NCBI GenBank assembly: GCA_024707305.1
Contig: JANPZZ010000026.1
Location: forward strand, 124,001-188,000
Source: Chitinophagaceae bacterium
Lineage (GTDB): Bacteria; Bacteroidota; Bacteroidia; Chitinophagales; Chitinophagaceae
Direction: 5' to 3'
Length of the DNA stretch: 64,000 nucleotides
Shown here: positions 25,301 through 36,338 of the stretch, piece by piece
How the letters are laid out: each line of letters opens with the position of its first letter
Position numbering within the stretch: the first letter of the stretch is position 1
Translations under genes and position numbers: made by a program
Notes under the pieces: model-generated
What the model saw: only the letters and a program-made list of their open reading frames with translations
Databases searched by the model: none
What the model was told of the DNA's origin: nothing

Positions 25301-25657
25301 TACCAGCGCAACAAAATACAGGAGGAAAGTTTGCATTACGAACACTTGAAACATACGGGGGAATTGCCATTGGTAGGCGTAAATACGTTCCTTAATAGCA
25401 AGGGTAGCCCAACGATTGTTCCGGGAGAAGTGATACGCAGTACCGCAGAAGAAAAAGAACAACAGATACAAAACCTGCGTGCATTCCAGGCGCGCAATGC
25501 AGAGAAAGCGAAAGAAAGCCTCGCGCAATTGCGTAAGACCGCTATCAGTAATGGAAATCTTTTCGATGCATTAATGGAAACCGTCAAATATTGCAGCCTC
25601 GGACAAATCACCAATGCTTTGTATGAGGTGGGTGGACAATACCGTCGAAATATGTAA
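22310..25657 (+). CDS. icmF: Fused isobutyryl-CoA mutase IcmF (B12 domain, G-protein chaperone, mutase), three frameshifts
   Basis: Adenosylcobalamin-dependent acyl-CoA mutase with a built-in MeaB-like GTPase. About 1116 codons, matching the usual ~1090. The N-terminal B12 domain carries [18 protein letters not shown] and IFGGGGGTI (residues 1-140). The GTPase P-loop is GTGGAGKSS (near 191), with ESAGVGQSD and [10 protein letters not shown] downstream. The mutase barrel runs from about residue 560 ([37 protein letters not shown]). Frames break near 23946 (A4 to A5 gives [18 protein letters not shown]), near 24135 ([14 protein letters not shown]) and near 24380 ([15 protein letters not shown]). 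Whether the substrate is isobutyryl-CoA or another acyl-CoA cannot be fixed by eye. Confidence 0.9.
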
Positions 25658-25660
25658 AAT

Positions 25661-25705
25661 AAAGAATAAAATAACCCGGCCTAAAGCCGGGTTATTTTAT
25701 TCTTT
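25661..25705. terminator. Strong intrinsic terminator after icmF
   Basis: Perfect 20-bp stem (25661-25680 with 25686-25705; inner part AACCCGGC / GCCGGGTT) and a CTAAA loop. A and T runs are built into the stem, so it can act in both directions. Confidence 0.88.
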
Positions 25706-25799
25706 ATGCTGCGAAGAAATGCTGCTCCACAGCAGGTACTCAACACAAATTACCGCTCTCCAAGAAAATAGATAATCCGCCATATGGGCAGGTTTATCT

Positions 25800-25826
25800 A
25801 TTTTCACATTTCCCCATCTCCACATT
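25800..25826. repeat. Short 8-nt-family remnant
   Basis: ATTTTCACATTTCCCCATCT and the following CCACATT are words of the 8-nt array family (right-arm orientation), ending just before the promoter of the next gene. No left arm is visible. The rest of 25706-25828 holds nothing I recognise. Confidence 0.5.
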
Positions 25827-25828
25827 GT

Positions 25829-25836
25829 TACATTTG
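25829..25836 (+). promoter_or_regulatory. Predicted -7 box (TACATTTG)
   Basis: Exact TAnnTTTG, 33 bp before ATG 25870. Confidence 0.5.
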
Positions 25837-25869
25837 TTTTAATTTAGACGTTCTTAATACGCACCACTG

Positions 25870-28254
25870 ATGAATAGATTTTGCTGGACCCTTATTGCTG
25901 GTTTTTTCCTCTCGTTTAGCGCATCGGCGCAGGATATTGAAGACAACCTGACCAAATACGCGTTGGAGTATGCACAGGAACGCGTACATATACATTTCGA
26001 CAAAGCGGCTTATACACCCGGTGATACCATCTGGTATAAAGTATATACGATGGAAGGGCCTTTTCCTGCAGATGCCAGCAAAACCTTTTACCTCGACTGG
26101 ACTGATGAGAAAGGGAAACTGATATCGCGGAATGTTAGTCCACTTTATGAGGGCACAACCAATGGACAATTTGTAGTACCGGATAATTTTACCGGACAGT
26201 ATGTGCATGCACGTGGGTATACAAGGTGGATGCTCAACTTCGACAGTAGTTTTTTATACAATAAAGACATTCGTGTATTACAAAAAACAACTGCAAAGGG
26301 TGCTCCTGTACAGGATACTTATACACTTAACTTTTTTCCTGAAGGGGGTGATATTATAAAAGGCCTGGTAAACAAGGTTGCTTTTAAAGCACATGATCAG
26401 TTTGGTAATCCCATTGTTGTAAAAGGAAATTTATTAAACCAGCAGGGCAAGGTAATTGATAGCGTACGTTCAATACACGATGGAATGGGGTTGATATTTG
26501 TGACTCCGCAGGCTGGCGAAAGCTTCAAGGTAAAATGGAAAGATCCGAAAGGGAAAGAGCACGAAACCGCGCTTCCTGCAGTGAAAACACATGGCATTGG
26601 ATTGCAGGTGTCTGTAGTTCGTGATCGTCGCTATTTCCAGGTGAATGTTGGCCGCGACAACCAATTTGATCCAGGCATTTTGCATGTGGTGGGTACGCTC
26701 GGTGGTTCACAGGTGTTTTTGATATCGAAAGATAGTCGCACTTCCGAAGTAAAAGGGGTGATTCCATCCAATCAGCTTCCTTCCGGCATTCTTACGATTA
26801 CTGTGTTTGATGATCAGTGGCGCCCCATGGCAGAACGGATTACAATGATCAATAACCCGGAAACAATTTTCAAACCTGAAGTGGAAGTAAAACACTGGGG
26901 CCTGAACAAGCGTGCACGCAACGATATTGAAATCGCCATTCCGGATTCACTGGTGTCTAACCTCTCTGTTTCTATTACTGATGCATCCATTGCTGGCGAC
27001 AGCACCGACAATATCATCAGTCGCCTGTTGCTTACCGGCGACCTGAAAGGGAATGTTTATAAACCCGGATATTATTTTTCAAACGACAGTGACAGTACTG
27101 CGCGTCATCTCGACCTGGTGATGCTTACGCATGGCTGGCGCAAAATAAAATGGGAAGAGCTGGTAAAAGGCGTAATGCCAAAAATCCAGTTCCCGCGTGA
27201 TACCAGTTATCTCACGCTCTCTGGAAGGGTATATGGTGCGAGCTCAGCTGAGCTCCGGGAAACGGGAGAGATTCTGCTGGTAGTAAAACAAAAAGACCAG
27301 GAAGGAGGTATCGTGGTGGTGCCTGTAAAACCTGATGGCACTTTCAACGATGGGCAAACGCTGCTCTATGATTCTGCAACCATTTATCATCAATTCCAGG
27401 GAAAAAATAAACTGGCGGGTGCAACGGTCCGTTATCTTGAAAATAAACTGCCGCCACTTCCTTCTACAGTGGCAGCTACCGGCCGTTACAGTACACTTGG
27501 TGCGGATACCACAGGCTTCGCACGACAGGCGCAGATTTCTGCAGAAGAAGCTGCATTCCTCAAACAATTTGAAGGGAAAACACTGGAAGCCGTGGTGGTA
27601 AAAGCAAGAACTAAAACGCCCATCCAGGAAATGGATGAACGATATACCTCCGGTTTATTCTCCGGAGGTGATGGTTACCAGTTCGACCTTGTAAATGATC
27701 CGCTTGCTGCAGCGCAAATGAACATCTTCACGTACCTGCAGGGAAAAGTAGCGGGATTACAGGTGCAGGGAGCCGTTTCTTCCACTCCTACATTAACGTG
27801 GCGCGGCGGTACCCCGCAACTTTACCTCAACGAAATTGCAACAGACGTTGAAATGGTTTCATCCGTCAGTGTTGCAGATGTGGCCTATATCAAAGTATTC
27901 CGCCCGCCATTTATGGGGGGCTTCAACGGAGGAAATGGGGCGATTGCGATCTATACACGTCGAGGAGGTGATACGAAGTCGGAACCAGGCAAAGGTTTGT
28001 CGAGCTCAGTGATAACAGGTTACTCTGAAATCAGGCAATTCTATTCACCAAACTACAGCACGTTTAAACCTGAGCATGAGAAAAAAGATATGCGGACCAC
28101 GCTTTACTGGAATCCACTCATCCTTACATCGCCCGGACGAAGCAGGTTACAGTTTTCATTCTATAACAATGATATCACCGAAGCATTCCGTATCGTAATT
28201 GAAGGAATGACCCGTGACGGAAGATTGACCCGTTACGAAGAAATTCTCTACTAA
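25870..28254 (+). CDS. Exported macroglobulin (MG2)-like protein with TonB-plug-like C-terminal region
   Basis: 794 residues, intact, signal peptide MNRFCWTLIAGFFLSFSASAQ. An MG2-like domain follows (HIHFDKAAYTPGDTIWYKVY; QYVHARGYTRWMLN). The central part has Ig-like modules and MLTHGWRKIKWEEL. Residues about 575-715 resemble a TonB receptor plug (LQGKVAGLQVQGAVSSTPTL; FMGGFNGGNGAIAIYT) but no barrel follows. It ends in a beta-sandwich (STLYWNP-like TTLYWNPLILTSPG; FRIVIEGMTRDGR). A paralogue sits at 37539-39908. The family is common in Bacteroidota and probably acts at the outer membrane; function unknown. Monocistronic here, with terminators before and after. Confidence 0.75.
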   Translation: MNRFCWTLIAGFFLSFSASAQDIEDNLTKYALEYAQERVHIHFDKAAYTPGDTIWYKVYTMEGPFPADASKTFYLDWTDEKGKLISRNVSPLYEGTTNGQFVVPDNFTGQYVHARGYTRWMLNFDSSFLYNKDIRVLQKTTAKGAPVQDTYTLNFFPEGGDIIKGLVNKVAFKAHDQFGNPIVVKGNLLNQQGKVIDSVRSIHDGMGLIFVTPQAGESFKVKWKDPKGKEHETALPAVKTHGIGLQVSVVRDRRYFQVNVGRDNQFDPGILHVVGTLGGSQVFLISKDSRTSEVKGVIPSNQLPSGILTITVFDDQWRPMAERITMINNPETIFKPEVEVKHWGLNKRARNDIEIAIPDSLVSNLSVSITDASIAGDSTDNIISRLLLTGDLKGNVYKPGYYFSNDSDSTARHLDLVMLTHGWRKIKWEELVKGVMPKIQFPRDTSYLTLSGRVYGASSAELRETGEILLVVKQKDQEGGIVVVPVKPDGTFNDGQTLLYDSATIYHQFQGKNKLAGATVRYLENKLPPLPSTVAATGRYSTLGADTTGFARQAQISAEEAAFLKQFEGKTLEAVVVKARTKTPIQEMDERYTSGLFSGGDGYQFDLVNDPLAAAQMNIFTYLQGKVAGLQVQGAVSSTPTLTWRGGTPQLYLNEIATDVEMVSSVSVADVAYIKVFRPPFMGGFNGGNGAIAIYTRRGGDTKSEPGKGLSSSVITGYSEIRQFYSPNYSTFKPEHEKKDMRTTLYWNPLILTSPGRSRLQFSFYNNDITEAFRIVIEGMTRDGRLTRYEEILY

Positions 28255-28298
28255 TCCGTTCAACAAATTTTACGGTTTTCTTTTAAAACCATAGATTT

Positions 28299-28365
28299 AC
28301 GTTCTGCATTTTGATTGTGTTTTATTCTTTTTAAGAAAAATACAATGCAATTGCAGAACGTTTTT
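28299..28365 (+). terminator. Long imperfect hairpin with T run
   Basis: ACGTTCTGCA (28299-28308) pairs perfectly with TGCAGAACGT (28352-28361). The interior continues imperfectly (ATTGTGTTTTATTCTT with AAGAAAAATACAAT), and T5 follows. It lies between the MG2-like gene and the M61 gene. Confidence 0.65.
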
Positions 28366-28388
28366 CGTTTTATATAACAACCGCTCAC

Positions 28389-29939
28389 ATGATTAGTCGC
28401 CGTTTTTTCTTCGCAGCAATCTGCTGCGTGGCAATTGTATTACCTGCATTTGCCCAAAAAAAATCACCCGTTCATTTTGTGGTGTCGCTTGAAAAGCCAG
28501 CTACACAAACCATGCAGATAAGCATGGAACTCGATTGGCAGCAAACAGGCCCGTTGCAATTAAAAATGCCGGTTTGGTCGCCTGGTTACTACCAGCGCCT
28601 CAACTATGCACAATATGTTTCTGGATTTTCAGCCCGTGATGCTGCCGGCAACAACATTGCCTGGAAAAAAGCAGATGAAAGCACCTGGGAAATGACGCCT
28701 GCAAAAAAGGGGAAGCTGAAAATTAATTACGAAGTAAAAGCGGCGAAAGCATTTGTTGCTCAATCATGGCTCGATTCCTCCCGTGGTTATATTATTCCCG
28801 GCGCTGTTTGTTTTTATCCCAAAGGCGAAATCAATCGCCCGATAAATATTACGATTCGCCCCTTTGCAAAATGGACAGATATGGCAACCGGGCTGGATCG
28901 CGTAAAGGGTAAAGCGAACACATTCTTCGCTGAAGATTATGATGTTTTATACGACAGTCCCATACTTGTAGGTAATCTCGATTCGTTAAAACCGTTTGAT
29001 GTAAATGGTGTGCCGCATTATTTTACCGGTCACAAGCTTGGCGAATTTGATAAGGAAAGTTTTATCGCCGATTTGAAAGCCATCACCAGCACCTCCGCTG
29101 CGCTTATTGGCGACATTCCTTTTAAACATTACACATTCATCGGTATCGGTCCGGGTGCGGGAGGTATTGAACATCTTAACTCCACCACCATCAGTTTCAC
29201 AGGACGCGGGCTTGATAACAGGGCTGGAAAAATTAAAATGCTGAATTTTATTGCCCACGAATATTTTCATCATTACAATGCCAAACGTATTCGCCCGTTT
29301 GAACTTGGCCCATTTGATTATGAAAATGGCAATCGTACCAACCTGCTTTGGATCGCTGAAGGACTTACGGTTTATTATGAATACCTGATTCTGCGTCGCG
29401 CTGGTATTACAACTGAAGAGGAACTTTTGAGTAGTGTTGCCAGCAACATCAGGGCACATGAAACGCGGGAGGGAAAATTGTATCAAAGCCTGGTACAGGC
29501 GAGTTATGAAACCTGGTCCGACGGGCCATTTGGCCGCACAGGAGATGGCGCAAAAAAGACCATCTCTTATTACGACAAAGGTCCTGTAGTGGGAATGTTA
29601 CTCGACTTCACCATTCGACATCATAGCGGAAATAAGAAGTCGCTTGATGATGTGATGCGGTATATGTATCACTATTATTACAAAGAAAAAGGCCGTGGCT
29701 ATACTGATGCAGAGTTTCAAATGGCATGTGAAGCAGCAGCAGGAACGTCACTGGCCACATTTTTTGAATACGTACATACTGTAAAAGAGCTCGACTACGA
29801 TACGATTCTTGCCTATGCCGGTCTTCAACTCGACCGTGAAAATTATGAGCTCAAAAAACTCCCTTCTCTGACCGCTGCGCAATCTGCGATTTGGGGAGAT
29901 TGGAGTAGGAATCGAAGATCGATGTCCGATGTCCGATGA
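28389..29939 (+). CDS. M61 family (glycyl aminopeptidase-like) metallopeptidase
   Basis: 516 residues, intact. Signal peptide MISRRFFFAAICCVAIVLPAFA, N-terminal beta domain (PVWSPGYYQRLNYAQYVSGF), zinc motif HEYFHH near residue 291 and the third ligand in WIAEGLTVYYEY about 35 residues later. M61 enzymes often carry a C-terminal PDZ domain; none is present here. Odd: the final residues (NRRSMSDVR) and the TGA are encoded by the 7-nt array starting at 29911, so the natural terminus has probably been replaced by repeat sequence. Confidence 0.88.
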   Translation: MISRRFFFAAICCVAIVLPAFAQKKSPVHFVVSLEKPATQTMQISMELDWQQTGPLQLKMPVWSPGYYQRLNYAQYVSGFSARDAAGNNIAWKKADESTWEMTPAKKGKLKINYEVKAAKAFVAQSWLDSSRGYIIPGAVCFYPKGEINRPINITIRPFAKWTDMATGLDRVKGKANTFFAEDYDVLYDSPILVGNLDSLKPFDVNGVPHYFTGHKLGEFDKESFIADLKAITSTSAALIGDIPFKHYTFIGIGPGAGGIEHLNSTTISFTGRGLDNRAGKIKMLNFIAHEYFHHYNAKRIRPFELGPFDYENGNRTNLLWIAEGLTVYYEYLILRRAGITTEEELLSSVASNIRAHETREGKLYQSLVQASYETWSDGPFGRTGDGAKKTISYYDKGPVVGMLLDFTIRHHSGNKKSLDDVMRYMYHYYYKEKGRGYTDAEFQMACEAAAGTSLATFFEYVHTVKELDYDTILAYAGLQLDRENYELKKLPSLTAAQSAIWGDWSRNRRSMSDVR

Positions 29940-30078
29940 TCGATGATCGATGACCGATGTCCGATGATCGATGACTGTTTAAAGTGCAGGATACCGATCC
30001 TGCAATTGGCAGGGGTATGCATTATACCAAACGTTTCATCGGATATCGGTCATCGATCATCGACCATCGATTATCGAT
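29911..30078. repeat. 7-nt arrays in opposed arms around core element C
   Basis: Left arm of CGATGNN words (29911-29974) begins inside the M61 coding sequence. Right arm of CATCGGN, CATCGAT and CATCGAC words (30037-30078). The block stops 14 bp before the -7 box of the glucosidase gene. Confidence 0.85.
29975..30036 (+). other. Core element C (two stem-loops)
   Basis: Stem 1 is TGCAGGAT (29985-29992) with ATCCTGCA (29997-30004), perfect 8 bp with ACCG loop. Stem 2 is GGTAT (30014-30018) with ATACC (30024-30028). The scaffold CTGTTTAAAGTG, TGCAATTGG and AGGGGTA is shared with cores A and B. Confidence 0.6.
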
Positions 30079-30092
30079 CCTTGATTTTCTCT

Positions 30093-30100
30093 TAATTTCG
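30093..30100 (+). promoter_or_regulatory. Predicted -7 box (TAATTTCG)
   Basis: One mismatch to TAnnTTTG, 8 bp before ATG 30109. Confidence 0.45.
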
Positions 30101-30108
30101 CAAAATCT

Positions 30109-32749
30109 ATGACGACAGCAGAACACCAACGGCTGGCAATCAATGCCACCAAAGAAATCCCGCTGGCTCAATGGGGGCCGTATCTGAGTGAGAGACAGTG
30201 GGGAACCGTGCGGGAAGATTATAGCAGCAATGGTGATGCATGGCATTATTTCCCCTTCGATCATGCACATGCACGTGCGTATTTATGGGGCGAAGATGGT
30301 CTGGCTGGCATTTCTGATTATTTCGGCAACCTCTGTTTCGGTATCGCTTTGTGGAATGGCAAAGACCGGATACTGAAAGAACGCTTATTCGGCGTTAGCA
30401 ATCCACAGGGAAATCATGGGGAAGATGTGAAAGAACTTTATTATCATCTCGATAATCTGCCCACGCATTTTTATATGGAATACCTGTATAAATATCCACA
30501 ACAGGCGTTCCCCTACGAACAGTTACGCGACGAGAATTACAAACGATCCAAACTCGAACCAGAATACGAAATACTGGATACTGGTGTCTTTGACAACAAC
30601 GAATACTTTGATGTTAAAGTTACCTATGCAAAACAGGACAAGCAGGATATATTTATCCGCATCAGTGTAACAAATCGTTTTACCGAAGCAGCAGATATTA
30701 CATTGTTGCCAACACTTTGGTTTTACAATCGATGGGTACAGGGAAGTTTTAAAAGAAAAACCCTCCATTGCTTACATCAATAAAACCACGGTAAGGGCCG
30801 AACACGAACGCCTGGGTGAATACTATTTTTATTTTGAACAGGCAGATAAAATTCTCTTTACCGAGAATGAAACAAACACAGAGATTGTTTCAGGCATTCC
30901 CAATAAAAGCATTTTTACAAAAGACGCATTTAACACGGCAATCGTAGAAGGAAAAAACCTGGCCGAACTTTCCCGTAAAAGAAAAGGAACAAAATTCTCT
31001 CCCGTGTACAAAGCAACCATTGCAGCAGGGGAAACACAGGAGTTCTATTGCCGCCTGAGCAATAAATGGGCCGATGATCCATTTGCTGAAGGGCTTAAAG
31101 AGGTATTTGTAGAAAGGAAAAAGGAAGCCGATGAGTTTTATGCTGCCATCCTGCCTTCGGGAATGAGTGATGAAATGGCGATGATACAACGCCAGGCGCT
31201 TGCAGGAATTTTATGGAGCAAACAATACTATCATTTCGATGTAGAACAGTGGTTGAATACCAGCGACGGTATTTCGCCCGTAAGCGGTTCTAAAAAAACG
31301 GGGCGTAATAATGACTGGACGCATTTAAAGAATCAGGACATCATTATGATGCCGGATAAATGGGAGTATCCCTGGTATGCTGCATGGGACCTGGCTTTCC
31401 ATTGTATTTCGATGGCGGTAGTTGATCCAACATTTGCAAAACACCAGCTCATACTGGTGATGCGCGAGTGGTATATGAAACCTGATGGGCAATTACCCGC
31501 GTATGAATGGAACTTCAGTGATGTAAATCCGCCCGTACATGCATGGGCGGCAATGCAGGTTTATAACATCGAGAAAAAACAAACCGGTAAAGGCGATGTC
31601 ACTTTTTTGAAACGCGTTTTTCAAAAGCTGTTGATCAACTTTACCTGGTGGATCAATCGCAAGGATGTGAATGGAAACAACATCTTTGAAGGGGGATTTC
31701 TTGGCCTGGATAATATCGGAGTGTTTAACCGAAGTTTTCATTTTCCCGGCGAGATTCAATTGGAGCAGGCCGATGGTACCAGTTGGATGGGCACCTATGC
31801 ACTCGACATGATGGAGATGGCGCTGGAGATTTCCATGAACGATCCCAGTTTTGAAGATACGGCCACTAAATTTTTCGAACACTTTGTATTGATAGCCGAA
31901 GCGCTGAATGAACATGGACTCTGGAATGAAGAAGACCGCTTTTTCTATGATACACTTTGTGTGGCAGGCGCCGATCCAGTGCCTTTACGCATACAATCCG
32001 TCGTGGGTATTACGCCCATTTATGCCGTTGCCAGTATCAGCCGGCAGGCATTAAATGCCCTTCCGGATTTTAAAAAACGTATTTCCTGGTTTGAAAACTA
32101 CCGGAAGAAGAATAAAAAGTTCTGGCCAAATGAAGAAAAGAGCGAGGATCTGGATATCCTGGTATCGTTGGTGCCGAGGGAGCGATTGGTAGACATGCTG
32201 CAGAAACTGCTCGATGAAGATGGTTTCCTTTCTGAAGGCGGTATTCGTGCACTTTCGAAGTATCACGACGAACATCCATATTCCGTGATGGTAGAAGGTA
32301 ATATGTATAGCATTCGTTATGACCCCGGTGATGCTACTTCCGATATGTTTGGAGGCAACTCAAACTGGCGTGGACCGGTATGGATGCCCATCAACTTCCT
32401 GATTATACAATCCCTCAGGAAATATGGTGATTTTTATGAAGATGATTTGAAAGTGGAATATCCCACTGGGTCCGGAACATTTTTGAACCTGAAGCAGGTA
32501 GCAAAAGAACTAACGAAACGAGTAATCAGCCTGTTCGAAAAAGATGTAACTGGAAGACGGAGACTGTTTGGTGACTACAGCTGGTTTTACGAACAACCCG
32601 GAAATGAGAATTTGGTAAACTTTTATGAGTACTTTCACGGCGATAATGGCCGTGGCCTGGGAGCTAGTCATCAGACGGGATGGACCGCCCTCGTTGCTGA
32701 ACTGATCAGCGAATATGGGGAACGGGAAAATGATTCCATGAACGGGTAG
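30109..32749 (+). CDS. GH63-type glucosidase (MGH1-like), one frameshift
   Basis: About 880 residues, no signal peptide, so probably cytoplasmic. The N-terminal beta-sandwich has [20 protein letters not shown] and [20 protein letters not shown]; the C-terminal (alpha/alpha)6 barrel has [19 protein letters not shown] and ends [13 protein letters not shown]. This is the pattern of bacterial GH63 enzymes that act on alpha-glucosides such as glucosylglycerate or mannosylglycerate-type solutes. The frame breaks in an A-rich run near 30752-30760 ([17 protein letters not shown] restored). The substrate cannot be named from sequence. Confidence 0.85.
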
Positions 32750-32770
32750 TGCAGTTCCAATAACAATAAA

Positions 32771-32778
32771 TACTTTCG
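32771..32778 (+). promoter_or_regulatory. Candidate -7 box (TACTTTCG)
   Basis: One mismatch to TAnnTTTG, 68 bp before ATG 32847. It could drive the 32847-39908 cluster. Confidence 0.35.
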
Positions 32779-32846
32779 GCACGCAACGTAGATCGCGTAA
32801 CGGCGGTCAGGCTGCGTAACCAAACACTAAACGACTAATATAGTCC

Positions 32847-33562
32847 ATGAGAAATTTGATCTGTGCCCTGGCAGGGCTACTCCTCACGCTGTCTGTATGC
32901 GCGCAGGGTAATGATGTTGTGCAACAGAAGAAATCTGCTTTCGCCGACAGCCTTTGGTCCCTTTATCAGGCATCACGTGGCGAAAACCTGGCACTCTTCC
33001 AGGGACGCCAGATTATGAGCGGTTATCCCGGAATTGGCGGTTCTGCTTTTTTATCCCTCACCCGAATGGGAAATTGGAAATGTGAAATACGAAGGCTACT
33101 GGTACTACGGACTGGAAGTTTTGTATGATACTTACCGCGACGAATTAATGGTTCGTCACCCCAATGGAGTTCCTTTTGTTCTGTATAGCCCCCGCGTACA
33201 GGAATTCGTTTCAAAGAATTTTCACTTCGTACGTTTCGACACCGATAAAGGCCCGATTAAAGCAGGTTTTTATGAAATAATGTCGGATGGTGAGCTTGTT
33301 ATTTACGTGAAACGTATGGTAACACTGCACGAAGAAATCGTTGACCAGACGATCATCCGCAATTTTGAGAAGAAACCAAAATTCTATGCCCAGCTTGGTA
33401 ATCAACTAATCGCAGTTACCAAACAGGGGCAGTTGATGGATCTCGTGAAATCAAAAAGAAGCACGGTGCAACAGGCGTTGAACTTACGGATTGAAATTCC
33501 GCAAGAACCCTGAAGCCGTTATTAAAATTATTGCCGACACTTACAACCAATCTAATCCATAA
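32847..33562 (+). CDS. Exported protein of unknown function, two frameshifts
   Basis: About 238 residues with signal peptide MRNLICALAGLLLTLSVCAQ. The frame breaks near 33044 (T6 to T5 gives GGSAFYPSPEWEIGNVKYEG) and near 33486 (QQALNYGLKFRKNPEAVIK restored, ending DTYNQSNP at 33562). The body (YDTYRDELMVRHPNG, PRVQEFVSKNFHFVRFD) has no domain I can name. The stop lies one base before the start of the TonB receptor gene, so the two belong to one operon. Possibly an accessory protein of that transport system. Confidence 0.7.
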
Positions 33563-33563
33563 C

Positions 33564-36336
33564 ATGCGTTTCATTTTTATCGCCTGTGTAAGCTTATTAA
33601 TTCTGACCGCAAATCCGGTTGCTGCGCAAACCAAGCAGGAACCGCGCATCAGTGGACAGTTTGAGAATCTGCTGCTACCCGAATTCTTCAACAAGATAGA
33701 GTCACTCGTCCCAGTCAAATTTTTTTATGATAAAGCTGTATTAGACTCCAGCCGTATCAACCTGACTGTTCAAAACGAATTGTTGTCGCAGGTACTTGAT
33801 AAAGTATTGCGCGATGCAAAACTTCAATTCAGCATTGATGATGAAGGTCGCGTGTTTGTAACACGTGGACTGAAGATTACAACAGCTCTTCCCGGGAATT
33901 TCTTTAGCTCAACGGAAACTGCTGCTAAACAGCCCGAAGCCGGTGCTGATAAAACGGTAGACTACGAGCTGGTTGAGAAGAAAGCACGTACCGTAACATC
34001 AGAGAACAAACTGTATGAAATAGGAACCCGTTCCAATGCATCACGCAGCACTGCTATCCTTACCGGTACTGTGCGCAATGCACGTTCTGGTGAACCGGTT
34101 GTAAATGCTTCCATCTTTGTTGATAGTAAAACTTATACCACAACAGACGGGTATGGTCATTTCTCACTTACTGTTCCTGTAGGGAACCAAACGTTGAACA
34201 TCCTGGGTACTGGCATGAAAGATGCAAAACTGCAACTCGCCGTTTTCAGCGATGGAAAACTGGATGTGGATATGGCGGAAACCATCACTACGTTGAAAGA
34301 AGTCATCGTTTCGTCACGTAAAACAAGCAATATCACAAATGTAAACATGGGTGTTTCACGGTTGAATATTGAAACCATCCGCAAAGTGCCTTCCGTGTTT
34401 GGCGAAGCCGATGTATTGCGTGTTATCACCAGTTTGCCCGGCGTAAAAACGGTAGGTGAAGCAAGTACTGGCTTCAACGTTCGCGGTGGTTCTGCTGATC
34501 AGAACCTGATTCTGTTTAACGAATCAACAATCTATAACCCTTCTCACTTCTTCGGTATTTTCTCTGCATTTAACCCTGAAGTGGTAAATGAGATCGAACT
34601 ATATAAGAGTAGTATTCCTGCGAAATTTGGCGGTCGACTTTCTTCGGTACTTGATATCAACAGCCGCGAAGGAAATAAAAAAGAAAATATCTGGTTCAGC
34701 TGGTATCGGTATGGTAACAAGCCGTGTACACCTGGAAGGCCCACTTGCAAAAGATCGTACTTCGTTCATCTTTGGCGCACGTGGTACATATGCCAACTGG
34801 TTGATGAATCTGCTGCCGGATGAATACAAAAACAGCACGGCTAATTTCAGGATGTAAACCTGGGCATCAGTCATAAAATCGATAGTACAAACAATATTTA
34901 TTTCTCTGGTTATTTCAGCAATGACCGCTTCTCATTAAACAATGATACACTCTATGGCTACAGCAATGCGAACTTTTCTGTAAAATGGAAGCGCAATCTG
35001 AGCCGTCGTTTAACTGCAGAATTTATTGCCGGTTTCGATAAATACCAGTATTCTGTAACAAGTGATGACAACAAAGTGAACGCCTATAAAATGAAGTTCT
35101 CGATTCAGCAGATCTATGCGCGTGCCAACTTTGTGTATTATCAAAGCCAGCAACATGGATTTGATTTTGGTGTGAGCACGATGCGTTACAAACTGAAGCC
35201 CGGTTCATTTATGCCTTTGGGAAGCGAATCGCTGGTATCTCCCGATGTAGTGGAAGATGAGCAGGCGCAGGAATCTGCGGTTTATGTAACGCATCGCTTT
35301 AACCCAACGAATAAATTATCCATCAATACGGGTCTTCGTTTTTCAGTATACAATTATCTCGGACCCAATTCGGTGAATTATTATGCACCCGGTCAGCCGG
35401 TGAATGAGGATAACGTTACTGAAACGATCGATCACAAAAAAGGGAAAGATCATCAACACCTATTCGGCACCTGAGTTTCGTTTCTCAATACGTTATGCGG
35501 TTTCACCTTCATTCTCAGTTAAAGCCGGTTACAACTCGCAAGCGCAATACATTCACATGTTGAGCAATACAACCGCGATTGCGCCAACCGATATCTGGAA
35601 ACTGAGCGATCCGAATATTAAACCTCAGCGTGGTGACCAGGTTTCACTTGGTTTTTATAAAAACCTGAAATCAAATACCATTGAAACTTCGGTGGAACTG
35701 TATTACAAAAACATTCGCGACTATCTCGATTATAAACCTGGAGCCACACTGCTGTTGAATCAGCAGATAGAAACAGACGTGATTAATACACGAGGTAAAG
35801 CTTATGGTGTGGAATTCCTGGTGAAAAAACCCGGCGGTAAATTAAATGGTTGGATCAGTTATACCTATTCACGGATTCTGCTGAAATCGGACAATCCCGA
35901 TCTTGGTATCCTGGTAAACAATGGTGATTTCTATCCGGCCAACTATGATAAACCACACGACGTAACACTTACCGGAAACTTCAGGCTTACACACCGGTTC
36001 AGTATTTCACTCAACTCCACCTACAGCACGGGTCGTCCGATCACGTTGCCAATAGGTCGCTACTATTATGCGGGGTCGCAGCGTGTACTGTATTCTGACA
36101 GAAACGCCTATCGCATTCCTGATTATTTCCGTACCGATCTTAGTATTAATATCGACGGAAACCATAAAGTACATCAGAAAACACACGGATCATGGACCAT
36201 CGGGTTTTACAACCTGCTGGGTAGAAGAAATCCATACTCCGTTTATTTTGTTTCTGAAAACGGCCTGATCAATGGATATAAATTATCCATATTCGGGTCT
36301 GTTATTCCATTTATCAACTATAATATCCGGTTTTAA
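33564..36336 (+). CDS. TonB-dependent outer-membrane receptor with N-terminal STN-like and carboxypeptidase-regulatory domains, three frameshifts
   Basis: About 924 residues. Signal peptide MRFIFIACVSLLILTANPVAA; STN-like domain (about residues 35-110, FFNKIESLVPVKFFYDKAVL); CarboxypepD_reg-like domain (ILTGTVRNARSGEPVVNASI); plug (VPSVFGEADVLRVITSLPGV, GFNVRGGSADQNLILFNEST); and a 22-strand-type barrel ending in YNIRF, the usual terminal aromatic. Frames break near 34680, 34848 and 35443. Start 33564 is chosen because the longer form lacks a clean signal peptide. With the DUF4249 lipoprotein 2 bp downstream and the MG2-like protein it forms a surface uptake or assembly locus; the substrate is unknown. 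Confidence 0.88.
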
Positions 36337-36338
36337 TT